Of a stretch of 37,331 nucleotides of DNA, positions 1 to 6,424 are shown piece by piece. The DNA lies in contig JANYFL010000023.1 in NCBI GenBank assembly GCA_025362735.1, positions 1 through 37,331 of the forward strand. The letters run 5' to 3'. The notes below the pieces were generated by a model. The model saw only the letters and a list, made by a program, of their open reading frames with translations, searched no databases and had not been told where the DNA came from. Position 1 is the first letter of the stretch. Each line of letters starts with the position of its first letter. Both the position numbers and the translations under genes were made by a program. This DNA is from Betaproteobacteria bacterium. GTDB lineage: Bacteria; Pseudomonadota; Gammaproteobacteria; Burkholderiales; Burkholderiaceae_D.

Positions 1-66
1 CTTTTTGAACACGTCAAACGCGACTTGAGTAAAGTCTTTGCGGGGATTGGTTTTCTTGGTAGCCAT
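1..66 (-). CDS. Start of a small hypothetical protein (truncated by window edge)
   Basis: An ATG at 64-66 on the minus strand opens 22 codons that run off the left edge. The visible N-terminus is lysine/arginine-rich (MATKKTNPRKDF...). It resembles the start of short uncharacterised basic proteins common in proteobacteria, but 22 residues are too few to name a family. AAGAG directly abuts the start codon, which is an unusually short Shine-Dalgarno spacing, so the true start is not certain. Confidence 0.4.
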   Translation of the reverse strand, partial: MATKKTNPRKDFTQVAFDVFKK

Positions 67-267
67 CTCTTAAACATAGCATAGGTGCTTTGTTTCGACT
101 ATGGCATCGTTACAATCAAGCATTCAAACTAGACCACTACCCAAAAATGGTCCCTATTCGGGCCATTTCGTAGAGAAATGTCCTCAAGCCTGCTACCGGT
201 CAAAGGGGCATACACACCGACATAGACGTTCTGATACAGTCCTTTCAAACAGAAGAGGTTAGTACGA

Positions 268-384
268 ATGACAGAACTACAGGCCGCACGTGACAAAGCC
301 CACAAACTTGTTTACCTACTTGCAGCATTTATAACTGGGGCGGCCCGGTCGCATTGTGAGAGGGATGGACAATGTCCGATCTAA
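268..384 (+). CDS. Possible 38-aa small ORF / leader overlapping the Abi gene
   Basis: ATG at 268 is preceded by AGAGG about 9 nt upstream and opens 38 codons ending in TAA at 382-384. It overlaps the first 13 nt of the abortive-infection gene at 372. The peptide has a hydrophobic middle (KLVYLLAAFITGAA) and no family I recognise. It could be a translated leader that couples translation to the Abi gene, a truncated remnant of an older gene, or chance. The Abi gene has its own good ribosome site (GAGAGGG, 6 nt before ATG), so coupling is not required. Confidence 0.3.
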   Translation: MTELQAARDKAHKLVYLLAAFITGAARSHCERDGQCPI

Positions 385-1184
385 CCCGAAGTGAGCGTCG
401 AAAGCTTGAAAAACTACTTGTCATGGGAAGTGGCTATGTCCTGAGCTTCTCGGATAGAACTTACGGGGAGTTCTTCAGCGAGTACCGGGTCGAGATTGAC
501 GCCGAACGATACAAAGCACGCGGTACGTCCAAGGCAAACCGGATGCGCACGTTCTGGGAGTTGGACGACAATTACATCGTCGGCAGAATAATTGACGGCC
601 TGATCGAATACGGCAACGATGAGCACTTCACAAATGACGAACCAGCCCTTATCGACGACTGCCGGAAAATTGCCAATCGTCTGCTCAGCGGCCAACCGGT
701 AGCCGAGAGGGATGCACTCACAGTCACCGCGGAAGGACGAGATTTCGAGGTAGTGGCCCAGCAAGTCCGCGAGGCTATCGATAAGAACCAGCCAGAGACT
801 GCGCTGGATCGGTTACATACCTTTGTCATTAAGTTTATTCGTGTTGTCTGTGAGCCTCACGGTATTGATGTGAACAGTGAAAAGCCACTACACAGCATGT
901 TTGGTGAGTATGTAAAGGCGCTGCGCGATGGCCGGTATCTTGAATCGGTGATGACCGAACGCATCCTGAAATCTAGCATCTCAGTGCTTGAAGCATTCAA
1001 TGACGTGCGCAACAACAAGAGCTTGGCGCACGATAATCCGATCCTTAACTATGAAGAGAGCTTACTGATTTTCAATCATGTCGCCGCTTCCATCCGCTTC
1101 ATCAAAGCACTGGAATCAAAGATCAAGACAAAAGTCGCTGCCGCCGACCCGGCAAGTTGGGAAGATGACGATGTAGCTTTTTGA
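372..1184 (+). CDS. Abortive infection family protein (AbiJ-type N-terminus, Abi_C/HEPN-like C-terminus)
   Basis: The 270-aa protein is built like AbiJ-type phage-defence proteins. Seen in the sequence: an N-terminal segment with GSGYVLSFSDRT followed by FF and a later DDNYIVGRIIDG, matching the AbiJ N-terminal signature (a Y/VL-FS-RTF-FF block, then a DY-VG block). A C-terminal helical half (about 125-255) carries RNNKSLAHDN, whose R-x6-H spacing fits the HEPN RNase motif typical of Abi_C domains. From family knowledge, such proteins are thought to stop growth of infected cells by RNA cleavage. The trigger here is unknown. A strong GAGAGGG ribosome site precedes ATG 372. No antitoxin-like partner is visible; the next gene is convergent. 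The gene sits in accessory DNA with an unrecognised neighbour. Cleavage activity is inference. Confidence 0.8.
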   Translation: MSDLTRSERRKLEKLLVMGSGYVLSFSDRTYGEFFSEYRVEIDAERYKARGTSKANRMRTFWELDDNYIVGRIIDGLIEYGNDEHFTNDEPALIDDCRKIANRLLSGQPVAERDALTVTAEGRDFEVVAQQVREAIDKNQPETALDRLHTFVIKFIRVVCEPHGIDVNSEKPLHSMFGEYVKALRDGRYLESVMTERILKSSISVLEAFNDVRNNKSLAHDNPILNYEESLLIFNHVAASIRFIKALESKIKTKVAAADPASWEDDDVAF

Positions 1185-1255
1185 TGGGAACATGGTCAGG
1201 CCAAATATCATTTTTTCTGGGACTACTGCGCCGCCGCGCTCGCACACATATTCTC

Positions 1256-1897
1256 TTACTCAAGTGCTGCATCAGAAAGCAGATTCGTGAGGAAAGGAAA
1301 TTGCAGGCAACACGCATCATCAATTTGTTTGCGTAGATACTCATCACCGCTGTCATGCTGTCCGAGACAAAGGTAATAGTTCTTCCCTTCGTACTGCGCA
1401 TAGATAATCCATTCACCCGTTAGCTCATTAGCTTCAGACCTGCGCAACCAATTGCCATGAATGGCATCATCAACAAGAGCCTTAACGTCGATTTCCGTCA
1501 GATACGTTTCATTTTTTGTCTTTTCCGCCTCTTGGATACGTTTCTCGAACCACGGCAGTCCGTCTTTCTTCAAACCGTTCTGTAGGTTGCGTGCCATCGA
1601 ACCAACGCCTTCAGCAAGGTAATGCTTATGCCAAAGTCCCTTGAGGGGTGGGTGCTTGAACGGTTGAAGGGGCTTTGTCCTGCTCATCCTTTCGTCACCT
1701 TCCAATGCCTTTATCTCACGGATAATCTTTGCTGGATTCATCCTACGCAGCACCACGGTATTGGTGTAAAGCTGAACCAAAAAAAGTATGCTGATTCGAT
1801 CCGGTGCGACAGTATCGATTGCCATAGCGCGCGCAAAGTCAATGATCTCATCCAACCTCATTTTTCCTTTGATTATTAATTCAGTGTAGCGGTGCAT
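1256..1897 (-). CDS. Hypothetical protein, unknown function
   Basis: I do not recognise a characterised family. The protein is 213 aa from ATG 1897. An ATG four codons upstream at 1909 is possible, but GGAG lies about 7 nt before the 1897 ATG and nothing convincing precedes 1909. The N-terminal third is helical and hydrophobic (RISILFLVQLYTNTVVL). The middle has KPFKHPPLKGLWHKHYL-like basic/aromatic residues, and the C-terminal third has GEWIIYAQYEGKNYYLCLG then GDEYL, suggesting a beta-sheet domain that could bind a ligand. No signal peptide or clear transmembrane helix is seen. It converges on the Abi gene with 71 nt between stops. A defence or stress role is possible from location only. 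Confidence 0.6.
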   Translation of the reverse strand: MHRYTELIIKGKMRLDEIIDFARAMAIDTVAPDRISILFLVQLYTNTVVLRRMNPAKIIREIKALEGDERMSRTKPLQPFKHPPLKGLWHKHYLAEGVGSMARNLQNGLKKDGLPWFEKRIQEAEKTKNETYLTEIDVKALVDDAIHGNWLRRSEANELTGEWIIYAQYEGKNYYLCLGQHDSGDEYLRKQIDDACCLQFPFLTNLLSDAALE

Positions 1898-2120
1898 CGG
1901 CTTCTCCATCAGGTCAATAACTTAACCACGTGCAATCATCTTAGGGCAACATGGTCCTGAAGCTCGGGTACCTTTTTTGGAAATCAAGAGATTTATCACT
2001 TGTTGAACAAGTGCACGAATCCGAATCATAAAATACGCTCATAATTGCCAACCCCGCAATATTCAAACTGAGGCACTCCCCCGCCTTTGGCATGAGAGCC
2101 AACATTTCCCCGGGTGTCGT

Positions 2121-2164
2121 AATTCACCAAATCGTCACAAAAACTTCATGGATATGTCATATCG
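2121..2164 (+). promoter_or_regulatory. Putative extended Pho box (four PhoB half-sites) upstream of the plcP-agt operon
   Basis: TCA triplets occur at 2124, 2135, 2146 and 2157, exactly 11 bp apart. Each sits in a heptamer followed by an AT-leaning tetramer: AATTCAC-CAAA, TCGTCAC-AAAA, ACTTCAT-GGAT, ATGTCAT-ATCG. PhoB binds direct repeats of CTGTCAT-like heptamers with 11-bp periodicity, so this is the expected architecture, with the last heptamer closest to consensus. The neighbouring genes belong to a pathway known to be PhoB-controlled in other bacteria. Binding itself is inference. Confidence 0.6.
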
Positions 2165-2170
2165 AGCCGG

Positions 2171-2176
2171 TCTAAT
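2171..2176 (+). promoter_or_regulatory. Candidate -10 element (TCTAAT)
   Basis: TCTAAT matches TATAAT at five of six positions and begins 10 nt after the last Pho-type heptamer (2154-2160), the spacing seen in PhoB-dependent promoters. If used, transcription would start near 2183, leaving only about 5 nt before the ATG at 2188, a nearly leaderless message. An alternative is that the upstream half-sites drive a start near 2165 with a poor -10 around 2153. Confidence 0.35.
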
Positions 2177-2187
2177 TCAGGCTCAAG

Positions 2188-3024
2188 ATGAATGCACCTT
2201 ATATCCCCAATTTAACGCCCGACTTACGGCCCCCTGAGGAACACGCCCAACATTACCGCACTATCTGGATTTCGGATGTGCACCTTGGCACAGCGGGCTG
2301 CAAGGCCGAGTTTCTACTCGATTTTCTCAAGTACAACGAGTCCGACAAACTGTATCTGGTCGGCGACATCATCGACGGCTGGCGCCTGAAAAAAGGCTGG
2401 CGCTGGGATCAGTTACACAACGATGTGGTGCAAAAAGTCTTGCGCAAGGCACGCAAAGGCACACATGTCGTTTATGTACCCGGCAACCACGACGAATTCG
2501 CTCGGCCCTATGTCGAACATTCCTTCGGCGAAATCAAGGTCATGTTTGAAGCCGTGCACACCACCGTTGATGGCAAACGATTGTGGATCACTCACGGCGA
2601 TCTGTTCGACGGTGTGATCCAACACGCCAAATGGCTGGCTTATCTGGGCGACTCGGCCTACACCTTCGTGCTGTCGCTCAACCACTGGTTTAATCGCCTG
2701 CGTTCCAAGCTCGGGTTGAATTACTGGTCGCTATCTCAGTACCTGAAGCTGCGTGTCAAGAATGCGGTGACCTTCATCACAACCTTCGAGCAGGTGCTCA
2801 CCACCGAAGCAAAACGGCGTGGTTTCGACGGTGTAGTCTGCGGCCACATCCACAAGGCCGAAATCCGTGAGATCAACGGCGTGTTGTATTGCAATGACGG
2901 CGACTGGGTCGAAAGCTTGACCGCATTGGTGGAAACCTATGAAGGCGAATTGAAAATCGTCGAATGGAACGTACTGCGTGATGTCCCGCAAACCAACCCT
3001 CAACCTGAAATGGTGACTGCATGA
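2188..3024 (+). CDS. plcP: LpxH-family metallophosphoesterase, probably PlcP-type phospholipase C
   Basis: The 278-aa cytoplasmic calcineurin-like phosphoesterase has the full metal-ligand set: SDVHLG near residue 30, GDIIDGW, GNHDE, THGD and GHIHKAE. Databases usually label this family UDP-2,3-diacylglucosamine diphosphatase (LpxH, lipid A synthesis). However, the WLAYLGD, LNYWSLSQYLK and DWVESLTALVE blocks are those of the longer family that includes rhizobial PlcP. PlcP splits phospholipids to diacylglycerol during phosphate starvation. Context supports that reading: the next gene overlaps by 4 nt (ATGA) and is an Agt-like glycosyltransferase, followed by diacylglycerol kinase, and a Pho-box pattern lies upstream. 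No signal peptide. The start at 2188 has only a weak ribosome site, but no later Met precedes the catalytic core. Family assignment is firm; PlcP versus LpxH activity is inferred. Confidence 0.75.
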   Translation: MNAPYIPNLTPDLRPPEEHAQHYRTIWISDVHLGTAGCKAEFLLDFLKYNESDKLYLVGDIIDGWRLKKGWRWDQLHNDVVQKVLRKARKGTHVVYVPGNHDEFARPYVEHSFGEIKVMFEAVHTTVDGKRLWITHGDLFDGVIQHAKWLAYLGDSAYTFVLSLNHWFNRLRSKLGLNYWSLSQYLKLRVKNAVTFITTFEQVLTTEAKRRGFDGVVCGHIHKAEIREINGVLYCNDGDWVESLTALVETYEGELKIVEWNVLRDVPQTNPQPEMVTA

Positions 3025-4118
3025 AAATCTTGATCGTGACCGATGCCTGGGAACCGCAAGTCAACGGTGTCGTTCGCACTTTGAAATCCACCCAGCGGGA
3101 ACTCGAAAAAATGGGCCACAGCGTTGATCTGCTGACCCCGCTGGAATTCAAGACTATCCCCTGCCCGACCTATCCGGAAATCCGGCTGTCACTATTTCCA
3201 GGCAACAAAGTCAAGCGACGGATTGCAGATGCGCAACCAAGCGCCTTGCATATCGCTACGGAAGGCCCACTGGGTATCGCTGCACGCGCTTATGCGATCA
3301 AGAAAAACATTCCCTTCACAACGGCTTATCACACACGTTTTCCAGAATATGTGCAGGCTCGCAGCGGCATTCCTTTAAGCTGGACCTATCGCTTTTTGCG
3401 CTGGTTTCATGGCGCCTCGCAAGCGGTGCTGGTGCCGACCAAAGTTGTGAAACACGATCTTGAGGCTTATGGCTTTCCACCCAAGCAAGTTGTGCTGTGG
3501 TCACGCGGTGTCGATCTCGACATTTTCAAGCCCGGCCCTGCCATGTCCAATGACGCCAAACCACCTGTGTTCCTATGTGTCGGTCGCGTTGCAGTGGAGA
3601 AGAACATCGAAGCTTTTCTCGATCTGGATCTGCCTGGCACGAAGTGGGTTGCCGGCGAAGGCCCGTTGCTGGAAACCCTCAAAAAGAAACATCCCGATGT
3701 GCGTTTCACCGGCGTATTAAATCAGCAGGAACTTGCCAGTCTATATAACGCAGCGAGTGTGTTTGTGTTCCCAAGCAAGACGGATACCTTCGGTCTCGTA
3801 CTGCTTGAAGCGATGGCCTGCGGTTGTCCGGTTGCGGCTTATCCTGTTACCGGTCCGGTCGATGTTATCGGCGACTCACCTGCCGGCGCTTTGCATGAAG
3901 ACCTGCGCACCGCTTGTTTAGAAGCGCTCAAAATAGACCGCAACATCGCTCGCGCACATGCTGAAAAATTCTCGTGGGAAGCTTGTTCACGTCAATTCCT
4001 CGAATACTTGCAACCGATTCAGTCAGGCGGAAGTGCCGCGACTCAAGCTTCAGTATCGGCGCTAAAATGGAAACCAAATGAGTCTTCTTCCACCCGACCC
4101 GCTGAACAGAAAAACTGA
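3021..4118 (+). CDS. agt: GT4-family glycosyltransferase, Agt-like (diacylglycerol glycosyltransferase)
   Basis: This 365-aa glycosyltransferase has the GT-B fold layout. An N-terminal acceptor domain starts MKILIVTDAWEPQVNGVVRT, and a C-terminal nucleotide-sugar domain carries CVGRVAVEKN, GEGP, FPSKTDTFGLVLLEAMACG and PVTGPVDVIG. Relatives include mannosyl- and glucosyl-diacylglycerol synthases; the VTGP(V/I)DV ending of the donor motif is typical of the group paired with plcP. The likely reaction is transfer of a hexose or hexuronic acid from a nucleotide sugar to diacylglycerol on the inner membrane. The start overlaps the plcP stop (ATGA), showing translational coupling. The last 40 nt overlap dgkA. 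The terminal 30 residues are polar and poorly conserved. Sugar and acceptor are inferred from context. Confidence 0.72.
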   Translation: MKILIVTDAWEPQVNGVVRTLKSTQRELEKMGHSVDLLTPLEFKTIPCPTYPEIRLSLFPGNKVKRRIADAQPSALHIATEGPLGIAARAYAIKKNIPFTTAYHTRFPEYVQARSGIPLSWTYRFLRWFHGASQAVLVPTKVVKHDLEAYGFPPKQVVLWSRGVDLDIFKPGPAMSNDAKPPVFLCVGRVAVEKNIEAFLDLDLPGTKWVAGEGPLLETLKKKHPDVRFTGVLNQQELASLYNAASVFVFPSKTDTFGLVLLEAMACGCPVAAYPVTGPVDVIGDSPAGALHEDLRTACLEALKIDRNIARAHAEKFSWEACSRQFLEYLQPIQSGGSAATQASVSALKWKPNESSSTRPAEQKN

Positions 4119-4575
4119 ATCTCCCATCAAGCCGGAGACGGCTACACATCGCGCACCTCCATCCGCCAGTTCAGGCGAAGAAAGTCCCTACAAAAGCACA
4201 GGTGGCACGCGACGCGTCTGGAACGCCCTGCACTATTCCATGCGAGGTCTTGTTTCGGCATGGCGCGTTGAAAGTGCCTTCAGACAGGAGCTCTCACTAG
4301 CCCTGATCCTGATCCCGTCGGCATTGCTCCTACCGCTGGAAGCTTTACCCAAACTGGCTTTGATTGCTTCAGTCTTTCTGGTCCTGATCATCGAACTGAT
4401 CAACTCCAGCATTGAGGCCGCTGTAGACCGTATTTCCCTTGCTCACCATCGTCTGGCCGGTCGCGCGAAAGATCTCGGTAGTGCGGCCGTACTGCTTGCA
4501 TTGATGCTATGTGGATTAACCTGGATATTGATCGCCGGGCCAGTAATCACGCAACTCGTGGCGGGCATACGATGA
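4078..4575 (+). CDS. dgkA: Diacylglycerol kinase
   Basis: The 165-aa integral membrane kinase phosphorylates diacylglycerol to phosphatidic acid. Seen: a polar N-terminal extension of about 45 residues (the E. coli enzyme is about 122 aa), then ESAFRQE, a first transmembrane helix, a second (LALIASVFLVLIIELINSS), the catalytic IELINSSIEAAVDR...AKDLGSAAV block with its conserved Glu and Asn, and a third helix at the C-terminus. The gene overlaps the glycosyltransferase end by 41 nt. The true start could be later, for example near the core, but no better Met is seen before it. In this operon it would return diacylglycerol made by the phosphoesterase to the phospholipid pool or limit its build-up. 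Confidence 0.92.
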   Translation: MSLLPPDPLNRKTESPIKPETATHRAPPSASSGEESPYKSTGGTRRVWNALHYSMRGLVSAWRVESAFRQELSLALILIPSALLLPLEALPKLALIASVFLVLIIELINSSIEAAVDRISLAHHRLAGRAKDLGSAAVLLALMLCGLTWILIAGPVITQLVAGIR

Positions 4576-5048
4576 ACCTCCTGCTCTGGCGACATGCTGA
4601 AGCCGAAGACGGTATACCCGATCTGGCACGCAGGCTCACGATCAAGGGGCAGCAGCAAGCGCGCAAGGTTGGGGGATGGATTGATCGTCACTTCCCGCAA
4701 GAGGGACGCATTCTGGTCAGTCCTGCGCTACGCACACGTCAGACTGCTGATGCATTGGGCCGCGATTACCAAATCGAAAAAACCATCGCCCCCGGCGCTG
4801 ACGTTTCAAATATTCTGAGTGTTGCAGGGCTCAACAGCGATGGTCAGCCAGAGCCAGAGAATGAAAATAAAAGTCTGCTGCTGGTCGGACATCAGCCTTG
4901 GGTAGGTGCAACCGCTCGCTTTCTGCTCACCGATCAGGATATGGACTGGAGTGTTCGCAAAGCCGCCTTGTGGTGGCTGGTTTGTCGCCAGCGCTTTGGT
5001 GAGGGCGAGTGGACGTTGCGTTGCCTGATGGATCCGGATCTGATCTAG
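4572..5048 (+). CDS. sixA: Phosphohistidine phosphatase SixA
   Basis: The 158-aa histidine-phosphatase family member has the LLLWRHAEAED start (catalytic Arg6-His7), SPALRTRQTA and the second catalytic His in LLVGHQPWVG. SixA proteins remove phosphate from histidines of phosphorelay or phosphotransferase components. ATG 4572 overlaps the dgkA stop (ATGA), so it is translationally coupled. A start further upstream inside dgkA would only add residues encoded by dgkA sequence. It is the last gene of the four-gene operon. The following 423 bases carry repeats rather than genes. Whether it acts on a phosphate-sensing regulator here is unknown. Confidence 0.88.
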   Translation: MNLLLWRHAEAEDGIPDLARRLTIKGQQQARKVGGWIDRHFPQEGRILVSPALRTRQTADALGRDYQIEKTIAPGADVSNILSVAGLNSDGQPEPENENKSLLLVGHQPWVGATARFLLTDQDMDWSVRKAALWWLVCRQRFGEGEWTLRCLMDPDLI

Positions 5049-5097
5049 TAGCTCGTTTATAGCGCAACGAAAACTGGGATCATTGCGGTATGTCAAA

Positions 5098-5214
5098 AGC
5101 AAACCTCTCAACACAGAGGCACAGAGACGCGGAGGATCACAGAGAAAATCTTGAGTCTTCCTCTGTGTTCTCGTTCTTTCTCTGTGACCTCTGTGTAAAG
5201 CTTTTCGGTTTTAT
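5098..5214. repeat. CACAGAG-type dispersed palindromic repeat, copy 1
   Basis: An imperfect inverted repeat begins AAAACCTCTCAACACAGAG and contains several CACAGAG units on the left arm and CTCTGTG units on the right. It ends in GGTTTT. Related copies lie at 22558-22686 (same orientation) and 23734-23824 (reversed). It fills part of the gap between sixA and olsB and could fold into a long hairpin acting as a transcription stop. No coding sense is apparent. Confidence 0.75.
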
Positions 5215-5278
5215 CTTTTGAAACTGGCAATGCTCCCGGTTTTCGCTGCGCTCTAACCAGGCTACGGAAACCGCCATA

Positions 5279-5357
5279 GGGTAGATGAGCGTAGCGTTAT
5301 CCGCCGGGGCCTGGCGGTTGTTCAGAATGGTGGATAACGCCTGCGACTCATCCACCC
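5279..5357. repeat. GGATAACGC-type palindromic repeat
   Basis: The left arm (5279-5305, GGGTAGATGAGCG...) is the imperfect reverse complement of the right arm (5329-5357, GGTGGATAACGCC...ATCCACCC). A small inner hairpin (CCGCC/GGCGG) lies between them. This resembles REP-like intergenic palindromes widespread in betaproteobacteria. Only one copy is present in the window. Confidence 0.6.
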
Positions 5358-5424
5358 TGCTGACCTACCAAGACAGATCAGTCTGTCATCAATTTTTCAT
5401 CCTGGCGTCACCAAGTTGAAACGT

Positions 5425-5440
5425 CAAGTTCATAAACTTG
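5425..5440. promoter_or_regulatory. Inverted repeat in the olsB upstream region
   Basis: CAAGTT-CATA-AACTTG is a 6-bp perfect inverted repeat about 30 nt before olsB. The octamer TTCATAAA occurs twice, 22 bp apart, here and just downstream (5452). TCA triplets at 5408, 5430 and 5452 are 22 bp apart, two turns of the 11-bp PhoB period, but the intervening half-sites are missing. A regulatory site is plausible, not shown. Confidence 0.25.
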
Positions 5441-5471
5441 GGTCATCTAATTCATAAATAGGTGTGCCCTC

Positions 5472-6296
5472 ATGCATATTGAACCACGTGAATATCTGGT
5501 TCCAGACCGTAACCAACCGGCTCCTCGTTTTTCACTCGCGGCATCCACGCCACAATTTGCCGTTTACATCACCCGCTCCGAAGAAGAAATTCGTGAAGCG
5601 CAACAGTTGCGCCATCAAGTTTTCTCGGAAGAAATGGGCGCGCATCTGAGTACCAAGCAGGCTGGCATTGATGAAGACATTTACGATGCCTATTGTGATC
5701 ACTTGATTGTGCGCGACAACGCGACGCTGCAGGTGGTTGGTACCTACCGTATTCTCGCGCCGCACGATGCCAAGCATCTTGGCTATTACTCCGACACCGA
5801 ATTCTTTACGACGCGCCTGAATCATCTCAAACCCAACCTGGTTGAGTTTGGCCGCTCCTGCGTGCATGCGGATTATCGTAACGGAGCTGTGATCATGTCA
5901 CTTTGGGCCGGACTCGCCCAATACATGCTGGCCAATGGCTACGAACATGTCATCGGTTGCGCCAGTATCAGCATGCGCGATGGGGGTCATCAAGCGGCCA
6001 GTCTGTTCAACCGACTAAAGGACGAACATCTGGCACCGGCTGACTATCAGGTGTTTCCACGTAATCCACTACCCTTGAACAAACTGCACGGCACACTCGA
6101 GGTCGAAGCCCCACCGTTGATCAAAGGTTACCTGCGTGTGGGCGCAAAAATCTGTGGCGATCCCGCTTGGGACCCAGATTTCAACTCAGCAGACTTTTTC
6201 ATGTTGTTGTCGTTAGCCGACATCAATCCGCGTTATGCCAAGCACTTTGGCATCCCCACTCAGTCCAGTAAAACTAGAGTGAAGCAGGCGGCCTGA
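5472..6296 (+). CDS. olsB: L-ornithine N-alpha-acyltransferase (OlsB-like GNAT)
   Basis: This 274-aa enzyme belongs to the OlsB family of GNAT-fold acyltransferases, which add a 3-hydroxy fatty acyl group from acyl-ACP to ornithine, the first step of ornithine-lipid synthesis. Diagnostic blocks seen: REAQQLRHQVFSEEMGA, DEDIYDAYCDHLIV, VVGTYRIL, the EFGRSCVHADYR core with its acyl-donor region, and LWAGLAQYM. AGGTG lies 7 nt before ATG 5472. Ornithine lipids replace phospholipids when phosphate is short, which fits the upstream plcP-agt operon. The second enzyme, OlsA, is not recognised in the window. The stop overlaps a small ORF (TGATG). Confidence 0.9.
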   Translation: MHIEPREYLVPDRNQPAPRFSLAASTPQFAVYITRSEEEIREAQQLRHQVFSEEMGAHLSTKQAGIDEDIYDAYCDHLIVRDNATLQVVGTYRILAPHDAKHLGYYSDTEFFTTRLNHLKPNLVEFGRSCVHADYRNGAVIMSLWAGLAQYMLANGYEHVIGCASISMRDGGHQAASLFNRLKDEHLAPADYQVFPRNPLPLNKLHGTLEVEAPPLIKGYLRVGAKICGDPAWDPDFNSADFFMLLSLADINPRYAKHFGIPTQSSKTRVKQAA

Positions 6297-6424
6297 TGAT
6301 GAAAAAAATCCTGGGGAAATTTCTGACAAAACGGCGCCGCAAACTGAGCCGCCTGAACCTACTTCAGGCCGTTGACAAAACCCTAAACGAGTTCGACCGC
6401 AAGCCCAACCTTGCCCCACTCTAA
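6296..6424 (+). CDS. Possible 42-aa basic small protein coupled to olsB
   Basis: An ATG overlaps the olsB stop in the TGATG arrangement typical of translational coupling and opens 42 codons ending TAA at 6424. The peptide starts MMKKILGKFLTKRRRK and is strongly basic at its N-terminus with an amphipathic middle, as in membrane-surface peptides. Its last 42 nt overlap the 3' end of ppx on the other strand. I know no family for it. It could be a real membrane-associated small protein or a chance frame. Confidence 0.4.
   Translation: MMKKILGKFLTKRRRKLSRLNLLQAVDKTLNEFDRKPNLAPL

Noticed and set aside
5408-5454. Possible Pho box upstream of olsB
   Set aside because: TCA triplets are 22 bp apart with the middle half-sites absent or shifted by 2 bp, and no -10 follows at the right distance. 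Kept only as a weak note.
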